A stretch of 64,000 nt of DNA from Rhizobiales bacterium CCH10-E5. GTDB taxonomy: Bacteria > Pseudomonadota > Alphaproteobacteria > Rhizobiales > Beijerinckiaceae. The notes under the pieces are model-generated. The model had not been told where the DNA came from. It did not search any database and saw only the letters and a list, made by a program, of their open reading frames with translations. The position numbers were made by a program, and so were the translations under genes. Shown one piece after another: positions 20,300 through 28,995 of the stretch; position 1 is the stretch's first letter; each line of letters begins with the position of its first letter. The stretch covers positions 1 through 64,000 of the forward strand of contig LSIG01000210.1 in assembly GCA_001556125.1 (NCBI GenBank), read 5' to 3'.

Positions 20300-21214
20300 T
20301 CAGCTCGCCATCTCGCACTCGGCAAGCAGCCAGTCGCGGAACGCCACGACCGCCGGCAGTTCCGCACGGGTCTCCGGGTAGACGAGGTAATAGCCTTCCG
20401 TCCCAGTGACCGGGCGATCGAAGGGGATGACCAGCGAGCCGGAGCGCAGTTCCTCCTCGACCAGGAAACGCGGCACGATGGCGAGGCCCAGACCGGCGAC
20501 GGCTGCCTGCGACACCATGGCGAACTGCTCGAAGCGTGGCCCCATCAGCGCCCGCTGGGGCGGCAGACCCTGCTGCTCGAGCCAGTTGGCCCAGGCGCGA
20601 GGCCGCGTCGACTGCTGCAGCAGCGAGCCCCTGAGCATGTCGGCGGGTTCCCTCAAGCCAAGGCGCGCCACCAGCCCGGGCGCGGCGACGGGCACGATCT
20701 CCTCGCCCATCAGCCGGTGCAGCCGCGCGCCGGCCCAGACCGGATCGCCGAAATGGATCGCCGCATCGAGCGGCTCGCGCGCGAAGTCGAAGGGCACGAG
20801 CTTCGTGGTGAAGTTGATGGTGATGCCGGGATGCGCCTCGGTGAAGCGCGGCAGGCGCGGGATCAGCCAGCGTGTGCCGAAGGTCGGGAGAATGGCGAGG
20901 TTCAGCACACCGCCGGCACCTCTGAAGGCCATGGTCGAGACGGTGGCCGCCGCGAGCCGCGAGAGCCCGTCCCGGATCTCGGCGGCATAGGCGGCGCCGG
21001 CTGACGTCAGCGCGACGCGCTGCCTCGCGCGCTGGAACAGGGCCACCCCCAGCACCGTCTCGAGATGGGCGACCTGCCGGCTGACGGCGCCTTGGGTCAG
21101 GTTGAGTTCCTCCGCCGCACGGGTGAAGCTGCCATGGCGCGCCGCGGCCTCGAAGGCAGCCAGCGCGGACAGCGACGGCACGGTGAGGCGGCCCGGAACG
21201 ATCTCAGGGTTCAT
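20300..21214 (-). CDS. LysR-family regulator, GcvA-like
   Basis: This 304-residue protein has an N-terminal winged helix-turn-helix, PSLSALAAFEAAARHGSFT then LNLTQGAVSRQVAHLE, and a periplasmic-binding-protein-like effector domain. The pattern WLIPRLPRF and the DAAIHFGDP segment are typical of the GcvA subgroup. It is divergent from the ALDH7-type dehydrogenase and upstream of the FOXRED1-like gene, so it probably controls both arms of the lysine-type catabolic cluster. A palindrome overlaps its own promoter region. Confidence 0.93.
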   Translation of the reverse strand: MNPEIVPGRLTVPSLSALAAFEAAARHGSFTRAAEELNLTQGAVSRQVAHLETVLGVALFQRARQRVALTSAGAAYAAEIRDGLSRLAAATVSTMAFRGAGGVLNLAILPTFGTRWLIPRLPRFTEAHPGITINFTTKLVPFDFAREPLDAAIHFGDPVWAGARLHRLMGEEIVPVAAPGLVARLGLREPADMLRGSLLQQSTRPRAWANWLEQQGLPPQRALMGPRFEQFAMVSQAAVAGLGLAIVPRFLVEEELRSGSLVIPFDRPVTGTEGYYLVYPETRAELPAVVAFRDWLLAECEMAS

Positions 21215-21220
21215 GATCTC

Positions 21221-21240
21221 TTCTCATCAAGTCGTGAGAA
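21221..21240. promoter_or_regulatory. Candidate LysR operator
   Basis: The perfect inverted repeat TTCTCA-N8-TGAGAA lies 7 bases upstream of the LysR start and about 83 bases before the divergent dehydrogenase. LysR-type regulators bind dyads of this type (T-N11-A class) in exactly this position. Assignment is by symmetry and location. Confidence 0.55.
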
Positions 21241-21323
21241 CATATCGGTTGCCCGGATCGGGCGTAAGAGGGCATTCTCGGCAGCCTGAAATCCATCCGG
21301 CCGAACCGCGCCCAGGACTTATC

Positions 21324-22844
21324 ATGACCTCTCCTATCCCCCAGGACGCACTCGCGCTGCTCAAGCGGCTCGGCGTCACGGATGCCGCCTTCGCCGCCAC
21401 CGGCCTCGCCGCCCGCTCGCCCATCACGGGCGAGAGCGTCGCGACGCTGCGGGAGACGAGCGCGGCCGAGGCCGCGGCTGCCATCGGCCGGGCGCAGGCC
21501 GCCTTCCTGGCCTGGCGCAAGGTGCCGGCGCCGCGGCGTGGCGAGTTTGTGCGCCTGCTCGGCGAGGAACTGCGGGCTGCCAAGGATGACCTCGGCCTGC
21601 TGGTGACGATGGAAGCCGGCAAGGTGACCTCCGAGGGGCTCGGCGAGGTCCAGGAGATGATCGATATCTGCGATTTCGCCGTCGGCCTGTCGCGCCAGCT
21701 CTACGGTCTGACGATCGCGACCGAGCGCCCCAACCACCGCATGATGGAGACCTGGCATCCGCTGGGCGTCTGCGGCGTGATCTCGGCCTTCAACTTCCCC
21801 GTCGCGGTCTGGTCCTGGAATGCGGCGCTCGCCTTCGTCTGCGGCGACAGCGTCGTCTGGAAGCCTTCGGAGAAGACCCCGCTGACCGCGCTCGCCGTGC
21901 AGGCGATCGTCCAGAAGACTATGAAGCGCTTCGGCCCCGAGGCGCCCGCCGGCCTGTCGGAGGTGCTGATCGGCGGGCGCGAGATCGGCGACATCCTCGT
22001 CCAGGATCATCGCGTGCCGGTGGTCTCCGCCACGGGCTCGACCCGGATGGGTCAGGAGGTCGGCCAGAAGCTCGCCGCGCGCTTCGCCCGCGCCATTCTC
22101 GAACTCGGCGGCAACAATGCTGCGATCGTCGCGCCCTCGGCCGATCTCGACCTTGCCCTGCGCGGCATCGCCTTTGCGGCCATGGGCACGGCGGGCCAGC
22201 GCTGCACCACGCTGCGCCGGTTGATCGTGCATGAGAGCGTCTATGACGCGCTGATCCCCAAGCTCATCAAGGTCTATGCCAGCGTGAAGATCGGCGACCC
22301 GCGCGAGGCGGGCGTGCTGGTCGGCCCGCTCGTCGACGAAGCCGCCTTCAAGGGCATGCAGGCGGCGCTGTCGGAGGCGATGGCCGCCGGCGGCACCGTC
22401 CATGGCGGCGAGCGCGTCACGGTCGGGACGGGGGGCTTCTATGTCCGCCCGGCGCTGGTCGAGATGCCCCAGCAGACCGGCCCCGTCGCCCGCGAGACCT
22501 TCGCGCCGATCCTCTACGTCATGAAGTACAAGACGCTGGACGAGGCGATCGCGATCCAGAACGCCGTCGGCGCCGGGTTGTCCTCCTCGATCTTCACGCT
22601 CGACATGCGCGAGGCCGAGACGTTCATCTCGGGCGAGGGCTCGGATTGCGGAATCGCCAACGTCAATATCGGCCCGTCCGGCGCCGAGATCGGCGGGGCC
22701 TTCGGCGGCGAGAAGGAAACCGGCGGCGGCCGCGAGGCCGGCTCCGACGCCTGGAAGGCCTATATGCGCCGGGCCACGAATACGCTCAATTACGGTACTA
22801 CATTGCCGCTGGCGCAGGGCGTCAGCTTCGATGTGGATGCGTGA
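21324..22844 (+). CDS. amaB: Aldehyde dehydrogenase, L-piperidine-6-carboxylate / aminoadipate-semialdehyde type
   Basis: This 506-residue ALDH7 (antiquitin-like) enzyme is expected to oxidise L-piperidine-6-carboxylate, in equilibrium with 2-aminoadipate semialdehyde, to 2-aminoadipate with NAD. The catalytic Glu lies in ILELGGNNAAIV and the catalytic Cys in AGQRCTTLRRL. The cofactor region has SAFNFPVAVWSWNAAL, and the signature GGEKETGGGREAGSDAWKAYMRR is at the end. The reading frame opens earlier (21102), but the ATG at 21324 starts the family N-terminus. It is the first gene of an array with gcdH and a CoA-transferase, which supports a lysine-degradation role. Confidence 0.85.
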   Translation: MTSPIPQDALALLKRLGVTDAAFAATGLAARSPITGESVATLRETSAAEAAAAIGRAQAAFLAWRKVPAPRRGEFVRLLGEELRAAKDDLGLLVTMEAGKVTSEGLGEVQEMIDICDFAVGLSRQLYGLTIATERPNHRMMETWHPLGVCGVISAFNFPVAVWSWNAALAFVCGDSVVWKPSEKTPLTALAVQAIVQKTMKRFGPEAPAGLSEVLIGGREIGDILVQDHRVPVVSATGSTRMGQEVGQKLAARFARAILELGGNNAAIVAPSADLDLALRGIAFAAMGTAGQRCTTLRRLIVHESVYDALIPKLIKVYASVKIGDPREAGVLVGPLVDEAAFKGMQAALSEAMAAGGTVHGGERVTVGTGGFYVRPALVEMPQQTGPVARETFAPILYVMKYKTLDEAIAIQNAVGAGLSSSIFTLDMREAETFISGEGSDCGIANVNIGPSGAEIGGAFGGEKETGGGREAGSDAWKAYMRRATNTLNYGTTLPLAQGVSFDVDA

Positions 22845-22865
22845 CGAACAAAGCCGAGGAACCAC

Positions 22866-22957
22866 ACCGTCATTGCGAGCATCGCGAAGCAATCCAGGAG
22901 CGGCCGCGCTCGACGCCCCCTGGATTGCTTCGTCGCTACGCTCCTCGCAATGACGGT
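22866..22957. repeat. Long inverted repeat between amaB and gcdH
   Basis: The left arm holds ACCGTCATTGCGAG and CGAAGCAATCCAGG. The right arm holds their complements, CCTGGATTGCTTCG and CTCGCAATGACGGT. The element is a typical rhizobial intergenic mosaic palindrome of about 92 bases. It would form a long imperfect hairpin in the amaB-gcdH transcript. Confidence 0.85.
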
Positions 22958-22983
22958 GAGCAGGAACGATGAGGGAGACGACC

Positions 22984-24201
22984 ATGGCCGAAGCCGCCCG
23001 CAGCCACAGCACCAGCCACAAGCTGGCCGAATTCACCTGGGACGACGCCTTCCTGCTCGACGAGCAGCTGACCGAGGATGAGCGCCTGATCCGCGACACG
23101 GCGCGGGCCTATGCGCAGGAGAAGCTGCAGCCGCGCGTGGCGGAAGCCTATCTCGAGGAGAAGACCGACCGCGCCATCTTCAACGAGATGGGCGAGCTCG
23201 GCCTTCTCGGCGTGACCGTGCCGGAGGAGTATGGCTGCGCCGGCGCCAACTACGTCTCCTACGGGCTGGTCGCGCGCGAGGTCGAGCGGATCGATTCCGG
23301 CTATCGCTCGATGATGTCGGTGCAGTCCTCGCTAGTGATGTATCCGATCTATGCCTATGGCGACGAGACCCAGCGCAAGAAGTATCTGCCCAAGCTCGGC
23401 TCGGGCGAGTGGGTCGGCTGCTTCGGCCTGACCGAGCCCGATGCCGGCTCCGACCCGGCCGGCATGAAGACCCGCGCCGAAAAGGTCGCCGACGGCTATC
23501 GCCTGACCGGCTCGAAGATGTGGATCTCGAACTCGCCGATCGCCGACGTCTTCGTCGTCTGGGCGAAGTCGGCCGCGCATGACAACCAGATCCGCGGCTT
23601 CATCCTCGAGAAGGGCATGAAGGGGCTCTCGGCCCCGAAGATCGGCGGCAAGCTCAGCCTGCGCGCCTCGATCACCGGCGAGATCGTCATGGACGGCGTG
23701 ATCGTGCCGGAAGAGAACCTGCTGCCCAACGTCTCCGGCCTGAAAGGCCCGTTCGGCTGCCTCAACCGGGCGCGCTACGGCATTTCCTGGGGCGTGATGG
23801 GCGCGGCCGAGGACTGCTTCCACCGCGCGCGCCAGTACGGGCTCGACCGCAAGCAGTTCAACAAGCCGCTCGCCCAGACGCAGCTCTACCAGAAGAAGCT
23901 CGCGGACATGCTGACCGAGATCACGCTCGGCCTGCAGGGCTCGCTTCGCGTCGGCCGGCTGATGGACGACGGCAAGATGGCCCCGGAGATGATCAGCCTG
24001 GTCAAGCGCAACAATTGCGGCAAGGCGCTGGACATCGCCCGCCAGGCCCGCGACATGCATGGCGGCAACGGCATCCAGATCGAGTACCACGTGATGCGCC
24101 ATGCGGCGAACCTCGAGACGGTGAACACCTATGAGGGCACGCATGACGTCCACGCGCTGATCCTCGGCCGGGCCGTCACCGGGCTGCAGGCGTTTTTCTG
24201 A
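22984..24201 (+). CDS. gcdH: Glutaryl-CoA dehydrogenase
   Basis: This enzyme oxidatively decarboxylates glutaryl-CoA to crotonyl-CoA with FAD. The 405-residue acyl-CoA dehydrogenase has [13 protein letters not shown], the family-specific [18 protein letters not shown], and the catalytic Glu in [26 protein letters not shown] precedes the ATG at 22984 at normal distance, favouring it over an ATG five codons upstream. Its neighbours amaB and the CoA-transferase complete the glutarate end of lysine catabolism. Confidence 0.93.
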   Translation: MAEAARSHSTSHKLAEFTWDDAFLLDEQLTEDERLIRDTARAYAQEKLQPRVAEAYLEEKTDRAIFNEMGELGLLGVTVPEEYGCAGANYVSYGLVAREVERIDSGYRSMMSVQSSLVMYPIYAYGDETQRKKYLPKLGSGEWVGCFGLTEPDAGSDPAGMKTRAEKVADGYRLTGSKMWISNSPIADVFVVWAKSAAHDNQIRGFILEKGMKGLSAPKIGGKLSLRASITGEIVMDGVIVPEENLLPNVSGLKGPFGCLNRARYGISWGVMGAAEDCFHRARQYGLDRKQFNKPLAQTQLYQKKLADMLTEITLGLQGSLRVGRLMDDGKMAPEMISLVKRNNCGKALDIARQARDMHGGNGIQIEYHVMRHAANLETVNTYEGTHDVHALILGRAVTGLQAFF

Positions 24202-24219
24202 GCGTGTCCGGCAGCCGTC

Positions 24220-24291
24220 ATGCCCGGGCTTGACCCGGGCATCTCGCCCCGCGTGAACTTCCCCGGAGATGGTCGGGTCAAGCCCGACCAT
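24220..24291. repeat. Tandem hairpin repeat between gcdH and the CoA-transferase
   Basis: Two perfect hairpins occur: ATGCCCGGG-CTTGA-CCCGGGCAT (24220-24242) and ATGGTCGGG-TCAAG-CCCGACCAT (24269-24291), the latter followed by GACGTCG. The second matches the element near 36253-36279. These are dispersed rhizobial extragenic palindromes. Confidence 0.85.
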
Positions 24292-24311
24292 GACGTCGAG
24301 CCAAAAGCGCC

Positions 24312-25499
24312 ATGACCGTCACCCCTCCCCTCGCCGGCCTGCGCGTCCTCGAACTCGCGCGTATCCTCGCCGGGCCCTGGATCGGCCAGGTGCTGGCCGA
24401 TCTCGGCGCCGATGTCGTCAAGGTCGAGGCGCCCGAGGGCGACGACACCCGCAAATGGGGGCCGCCCTTCGTCGAAGGCGCGGGCGAGGAGCATCTCTCG
24501 GCCGCCTATTTCCACTCCGCCAATCGCGGCAAGCGCTCGATCACCGCCGATTTCCGCACGCCCGAGGGCCAAGCGCTGGTGCGCAGGCTCGCGGCCCATG
24601 CCGATGTCGTGGTCGAGAACTTCAAGGTCGGGGGCTTACAGAAATACGGGCTCGACGCCGCCTCGCTGCGAGCCGCCTATCCGCGACTGATTTACTGCTC
24701 GGTCACGGGCTTCGGCCAGACCGGCCCCTATGCGCCGCGCGCGGGCTACGACTTCCTGGTCCAGGGCATGGGCGGGGTGATGTCGCTGACCGGCGAGCCG
24801 GCGGGCGCGCCGATGAAGGCGGCCTATGCGACGGCGGATATCTATACCGGGCTCTACGCCACGATCGGCATCCTCTCGGCCCTGCGTAGGCGCGACGCCA
24901 CCGGCGAGGGCGCGACGCTCGACATGGCGCTGCTCGACAGCCAGATCGCCGTGCTCGGCAACCAAGCGCTGAACTATCTCGTCTCGGGCAACCTGCCGCC
25001 GCGGCTGGGCAACGCGCATCCGAACATCGTGCCGTATGATGTGTTTCCCGTCGCGGACGGGCACATCATCATCGCAACCGGCAATGACGGGCAGTGGCGC
25101 AAGCTCTGCGAGGTGCTGGGCGAGGCAGGCCTGGCGGACGACCCGGCCTATGTCGACAACCGCTCGCGGGTGAAGAACCGCGTCGCGCTCACCGAGAGGC
25201 TGCATGCCCTTTGCCAGCGCTACACCAAGGCCGACCTGCTGGCGGCGCTGGAGAAGGTCGGTGTCCCGGCCGGCCCGATCAACGCCGTCGACGAGGTCTT
25301 CGCCGATCCGCAGGTGGTCGCGCGCGGCGTCCGGGTCGATCTCGCCAGCGCCGAGGCGACGGGCGGCGCGATTCCCACGGTCGCCTCGCCGATCGTCATG
25401 GACGGAGTCCGGCAGGTCTCGCCGCGTCCGAGCCCGCGGCTGGGCGAACATGAGAGCGAGATCTTGAACGACCCGGCCTGGGGCGGGCGCCTCGGATAA
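24312..25499 (+). CDS. Class III CoA-transferase (CaiB/BaiF), probable succinyl-CoA:glutarate CoA-transferase
   Basis: This 395-residue family III CoA-transferase begins with LRVLELARILAGPWIGQVLADLGADVVKVE split over the first motif, and has FHSANRGKRSI and the probable catalytic Asp in GATLDMALLDSQIAVLG. The family moves CoA between dicarboxylic or other acyl groups. Its place directly after glutaryl-CoA dehydrogenase points to glutarate activation; this is inferred from context. The next gene begins just after the stop. Confidence 0.87.
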   Translation: MTVTPPLAGLRVLELARILAGPWIGQVLADLGADVVKVEAPEGDDTRKWGPPFVEGAGEEHLSAAYFHSANRGKRSITADFRTPEGQALVRRLAAHADVVVENFKVGGLQKYGLDAASLRAAYPRLIYCSVTGFGQTGPYAPRAGYDFLVQGMGGVMSLTGEPAGAPMKAAYATADIYTGLYATIGILSALRRRDATGEGATLDMALLDSQIAVLGNQALNYLVSGNLPPRLGNAHPNIVPYDVFPVADGHIIIATGNDGQWRKLCEVLGEAGLADDPAYVDNRSRVKNRVALTERLHALCQRYTKADLLAALEKVGVPAGPINAVDEVFADPQVVARGVRVDLASAEATGGAIPTVASPIVMDGVRQVSPRPSPRLGEHESEILNDPAWGGRLG

Positions 25500-25548
25500 T
25501 GTGACGTACACGGCCCTTGATTTGAGGAGCCGCGAGAGGAATGTGGCT

Positions 25549-27219
25549 ATGGCACTACGCACCGGCGGGCAGATCCTCGTCGACCAACTCCTGATCCATG
25601 GCGCCACCGATGCGTTCTGCGTTCCAGGCGAGAGCTATCTCGCCGTGCTCGACGCGCTGCACGACGCCAAGCTGAAGGTCACGATCTGCCGGGCCGAGGG
25701 CGGCGCCTGCATGATGGCCGAAGCCGCCGGCAAGCTGACGGGCAGGCCTGGCATCTGCTTCGTCACGCGCGGGCCGGGCGCCACGAACGCCTCGCCGGGG
25801 GTCCATATCGCGCATCAGGATTCGACGCCGCTGATCCTGTTCGTCGGCCAGATCGACCGCTCGATGCGCGAGCGCGAGGCCTTCCAGGAACTCGACTACC
25901 GTGCCGTCTTCGGCACCATGACGAAATGGGCGACCGAGATCGACCAGGCCGAGCGCATTCCCGAGATCATCAGCCGCGCTTTCCATGTGGCCACCTCGGG
26001 CCGCCCCGGCCCAGTGGTGATCGCGCTGCCAGAGGACATGCTGACCGACGTCGTCGAAGCGGTCGATGCCGAGCCCTATCAGGTCACCGAGACCCATCCG
26101 TCGCTGCTGCAGACCATCGATCTGCAGAAGCGGCTCTGGGCGGCGAAGTCGCCGGTCGCGATCCTCGGCGGCTCGCGCTGGGACCCGCAGGCGATCGCGC
26201 GCTTCCAGCGCTTCGCCGAGCGTTTCGACCTCCCCGTCGCCGTCTCCTTCCGGCGGCAGATGCTGTTCCCGGCCGACCACCCGAACTTCGCCGGCGATCT
26301 CGGCATCGGCCCCAATCCGAAGCTGCTGGCGCGGATCAAGGAGAGCGACCTCGTCCTCCTCGTCGGCGGGCGGCTCTCGGAGATGCCGAGCCAGTCCTAC
26401 TCGCTCTTCGGCATTCCCAATCCGGGCCGGCCGCTGGTGCATGTCCATCCCGACGCCGAGGAGTTGGGCCGGGTCTACCGCCCGACACTGGCGATCAACG
26501 CCTCGCCCACCGCTTTCTGCGCCGCGCTGGAGACGGTGCATCCCCCGCAGCAAATCCCCTGGGCCGGTGCGGCGGCTGCGGCGCATGAAGCCTATCTCGG
26601 CTGGAGCGAGCAGCCGGCGCCGGTCGCCGGCACGTTCCATCCCGGCGAGATGGTGCGCTGGCTGCGCAACCACCTGCCGGACGATGCGATCCTCTGCAAC
26701 GGCGCCGGCAATTACGCGACCTGGGTGCACCGCTTCCACCGCTTCACCAAGTTCGCGACGCAGTTGGCCCCGACCTCGGGCTCGATGGGCTATGGCGTGC
26801 CGGCAGCGATCGGCGCCAAGCGGCTCTATCCGGAGCGCACGGTCGTGGCCTTCGCCGGCGACGGCTGCTTCCTGATGAACGGGCAGGATTTCGCCACCGC
26901 TGTCCAGTACGACCTGCCGGTCATCGTCATCGTCGTCGACAACGGCATGTACGGCACCATCCGGATGCATCAGGAGCGGGAGTATCCGGGCCGCGTCTCG
27001 GCGACGGCGCTGAAGAACCCCGATTTCGCCGCCTATGCGCGGGCCTTCGGCGGTCATGGCGAGCGCGTCGAGACGACCGCGGAATTCGGCCCTGCCTTCG
27101 AGCGGGCGCAGGCCTCCGGCAAGCCTGCCATCATCCACTGCCTTCTCGATCCCGAGGCGATCACGCCGGCCCGCTCGCTCTCCACCATCCGGGCAGAGGC
27201 GCTGGCGGCGAAGGGCTGA
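25549..27219 (+). CDS. Thiamine-diphosphate-dependent enzyme, acetolactate-synthase-like
   Basis: In this 556-residue protein the N-terminal Pyr domain has the catalytic Glu context CRAEGGACMMAEAAGK. A central Rossmann domain follows. The C-terminal PP domain carries the TPP/Mg motif GDGCFLMNGQDFATAVQYDLPV with VDNGMYGT. Members include acetolactate synthases, 2-oxoacid decarboxylases and acyl-CoA lyases, and the exact reaction cannot be read. It follows the CoA-transferase closely. GAGAGGA lies 8 bases before the ATG at 25549, preferred over a GTG at 25501. In this cluster a 2-oxoadipate decarboxylase is a reasonable guess. Confidence 0.8.
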   Translation: MALRTGGQILVDQLLIHGATDAFCVPGESYLAVLDALHDAKLKVTICRAEGGACMMAEAAGKLTGRPGICFVTRGPGATNASPGVHIAHQDSTPLILFVGQIDRSMREREAFQELDYRAVFGTMTKWATEIDQAERIPEIISRAFHVATSGRPGPVVIALPEDMLTDVVEAVDAEPYQVTETHPSLLQTIDLQKRLWAAKSPVAILGGSRWDPQAIARFQRFAERFDLPVAVSFRRQMLFPADHPNFAGDLGIGPNPKLLARIKESDLVLLVGGRLSEMPSQSYSLFGIPNPGRPLVHVHPDAEELGRVYRPTLAINASPTAFCAALETVHPPQQIPWAGAAAAAHEAYLGWSEQPAPVAGTFHPGEMVRWLRNHLPDDAILCNGAGNYATWVHRFHRFTKFATQLAPTSGSMGYGVPAAIGAKRLYPERTVVAFAGDGCFLMNGQDFATAVQYDLPVIVIVVDNGMYGTIRMHQEREYPGRVSATALKNPDFAAYARAFGGHGERVETTAEFGPAFERAQASGKPAIIHCLLDPEAITPARSLSTIRAEALAAKG

Positions 27220-27248
27220 CCAAGCGCTCCACCTGCCGCGCTCAAAAT

Positions 27249-27267
27249 GTTAACCGCTTCGGTGAAC
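27249..27267. promoter_or_regulatory. Near-palindrome upstream of the 27328 secreted-protein gene
   Basis: GTTAACC-GCTTC-GGTGAAC is an inverted repeat with one mismatch per arm, about 60 bases before the start codon. It could be an operator or simply a hairpin; there is no partner regulator nearby. Confidence 0.3.
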
Positions 27268-27327
27268 CGGGGCTGAACCTTTTGCGACCATTGCTCGTTG
27301 ATCAGCCGATTGACGGAGGATGGTGCG

Positions 27328-27831
27328 ATGACGGCGCGGCGAGCGACGATGGTGGGGATGGTGGCCGTGATGGCGGCGGCGGGAGCGCCGGCGCAGGCGG
27401 CCAACATCTTCGAGGAGCTGGGCCGCGCCATCTTCGGCGGCGGCGGCCAGCGCCTGCGCGCGACGCCGATCTATGAATATGACGAGCCGCGACAGGTGCT
27501 GCCCCGCCAGAAGGCACCCGAGGTCTCGTCCAAGCCGAAGCCGCCGGTCGTTCAGCTCGATCCATCCTCGGACCCGAACTGGTATCTGAAGGACCCGACC
27601 CTGCGGCGCGGCGACATCGTCGTCACCGCGCAGGGCGTGATGGTCTATCAGGGCGGACGCGGCGGCGACGGTCGGCGCAGCGACTTCACCGCCCTCAGCG
27701 CCGGCAAGGACAGCAAGGGCTGGAAGGCCCAGCTCGAGACCGCCGCGGCGGGCGGACGCAGCTTCTTCGAGGGCGCCACGGCCCCGCCGAAGCCCGCCAT
27801 CACCGCGCAGGCCGAAGCGAAAGCCCCCTGA
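27328..27831 (+). CDS. Hypothetical secreted protein
   Basis: This 167-residue protein has an N-terminal Sec signal peptide rich in Met and Ala (MVGMVAVMAAAGAPAQA). The mature part is Pro/Lys-rich around residue 60-75. It is followed by PNWYLKDPTLRRGDIVVTAQGVMVYQGG, a small beta-rich segment that may anchor a fold, and a low-complexity tail. The protein is probably periplasmic. The start is supported by GGAGGA about 9 bases upstream. I do not recognise a named family. It converges on tal. Confidence 0.7.
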   Translation: MTARRATMVGMVAVMAAAGAPAQAANIFEELGRAIFGGGGQRLRATPIYEYDEPRQVLPRQKAPEVSSKPKPPVVQLDPSSDPNWYLKDPTLRRGDIVVTAQGVMVYQGGRGGDGRRSDFTALSAGKDSKGWKAQLETAAAGGRSFFEGATAPPKPAITAQAEAKAP

Positions 27832-27846
27832 TCGACGCGACACGCC

Positions 27847-28803
27847 TCAGACGAGGCGCGCGGCAACCAGCTTGCGCAGTGCGCGCAGGTCCTTGACGAA
27901 GCCGCGGATGCCCTCAGCGAGCTTTTCCGTCGCCATCGCATCTTCATTGAGCGCGAAGCGGAAAGCCCTCTCGTCGAGATGAAGACGAGCCGGCGCCTCG
28001 CGCGGCGTATCGGGAGAGAGTTTGCGCGGCAGCTCGCCGGTCGCGGCGGCGAGTTCATCGAGCAGAGCCGGACCGATCGTCAACCGGTCACAGCCGGCGA
28101 GCGCCTCGATCTCGCCGGTGTTGCGGAAGGACGCGCCCATCACGACCGTGCCGATTCCGTGGGCCTTGTAGTAGTCGTAAATCGTGCGGACCGACACCAC
28201 GCCCGGATCGGTCTCCGCGGTATAGGGCCCACCGCCCGCCCTGACGTGCCAGTCGAGGATTCGCCCGACGAAGGGCGAGATCAGAAAGGCCTTGGCGTCG
28301 GCACAGGCGACGGCCTGCGGCAGGCTGAACAGCAGCGTCAGATTGCAGTCGATGCCCTCGGCCTGCAGGACCCTGGCAGCCTGGATGCCCTCCCAGGTCG
28401 AGGCGATCTTGATCAGGATACGGTCCTTATGGATCCCCCGCTCCTGATACGCGGCAATGATGGCGCGTGCCTTATCGATCGTCGCCTGCGTGTCGAAGGA
28501 GAGATCGGCATCGACCTCCGTCGAAACCCGACCAGGGACGATCTTCGTCAGCTCGGCGCCGAAGGTCACGGCCAGCCGGTCGCAGACGGCATGGACCGTC
28601 GATTCACCCCCGCCAGACTTCTTGCCCCAGGTCACGGCCTCCTCGACCAGATCGGCATAGGCCGGCGTCTCGACAGCCTTGAGGATCAGGGTCGGATTGG
28701 TCGTGCAATCGACGGGCTTCAGCCGGCGGACCGCTTCGATGTCGCCGGTATCGGCAACGACAGTGGTCATCTGGCGGAGCTGGTCGAGCTTTGAGGCAGT
28801 CAT
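27847..28803 (-). CDS. tal: Transaldolase
   Basis: This 318-residue TalB-type transaldolase belongs to the non-oxidative pentose phosphate pathway and transfers dihydroxyacetone between sugar phosphates. Visible motifs are the start [43 protein letters not shown] and the Schiff-base lysine in [13 protein letters not shown]. Length is typical. It is divergent from the iron-type binding-protein gene. Confidence 0.96.
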   Translation of the reverse strand: MTASKLDQLRQMTTVVADTGDIEAVRRLKPVDCTTNPTLILKAVETPAYADLVEEAVTWGKKSGGGESTVHAVCDRLAVTFGAELTKIVPGRVSTEVDADLSFDTQATIDKARAIIAAYQERGIHKDRILIKIASTWEGIQAARVLQAEGIDCNLTLLFSLPQAVACADAKAFLISPFVGRILDWHVRAGGGPYTAETDPGVVSVRTIYDYYKAHGIGTVVMGASFRNTGEIEALAGCDRLTIGPALLDELAAATGELPRKLSPDTPREAPARLHLDERAFRFALNEDAMATEKLAEGIRGFVKDLRALRKLVAARLV

Positions 28804-28929
28804 GTCGGTCCTGTGGAAGGCTGGTCGTGGAGCCCGAAAGTGGGACGGCGGGGTGGAAGGGTCAACCCGGCAACGCGAAGAGCAGCGCCCACATCCGTGA
28901 CAGCCGGGCAGATGACGACGCTTTCATGG

Positions 28930-28940
28930 ATATGTCATAT
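28930..28940. promoter_or_regulatory. Short palindrome in the tal / binding-protein intergenic region
   Basis: ATATG-T-CATAT is a perfect 11-base palindrome about 56 bases before the binding-protein start in the 192-base divergent region. It does not match a Fur or Irr box that I can recognise. It may be an operator half or chance. Confidence 0.25.
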
Positions 28941-28995
28941 GCGCAGACTACCGCCAGCGCAGGCCCCGTTCCGGGCATCCGCAAAGGAGACCTCC

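Noticed and set aside
28804..28995. Fur or Irr box upstream of the iron-type transporter
   Set aside because: I searched the 192-base region by eye for the AT-rich 19-bp Fur dyad and the Irr motif and saw neither, only a short ATATGTCATAT palindrome.
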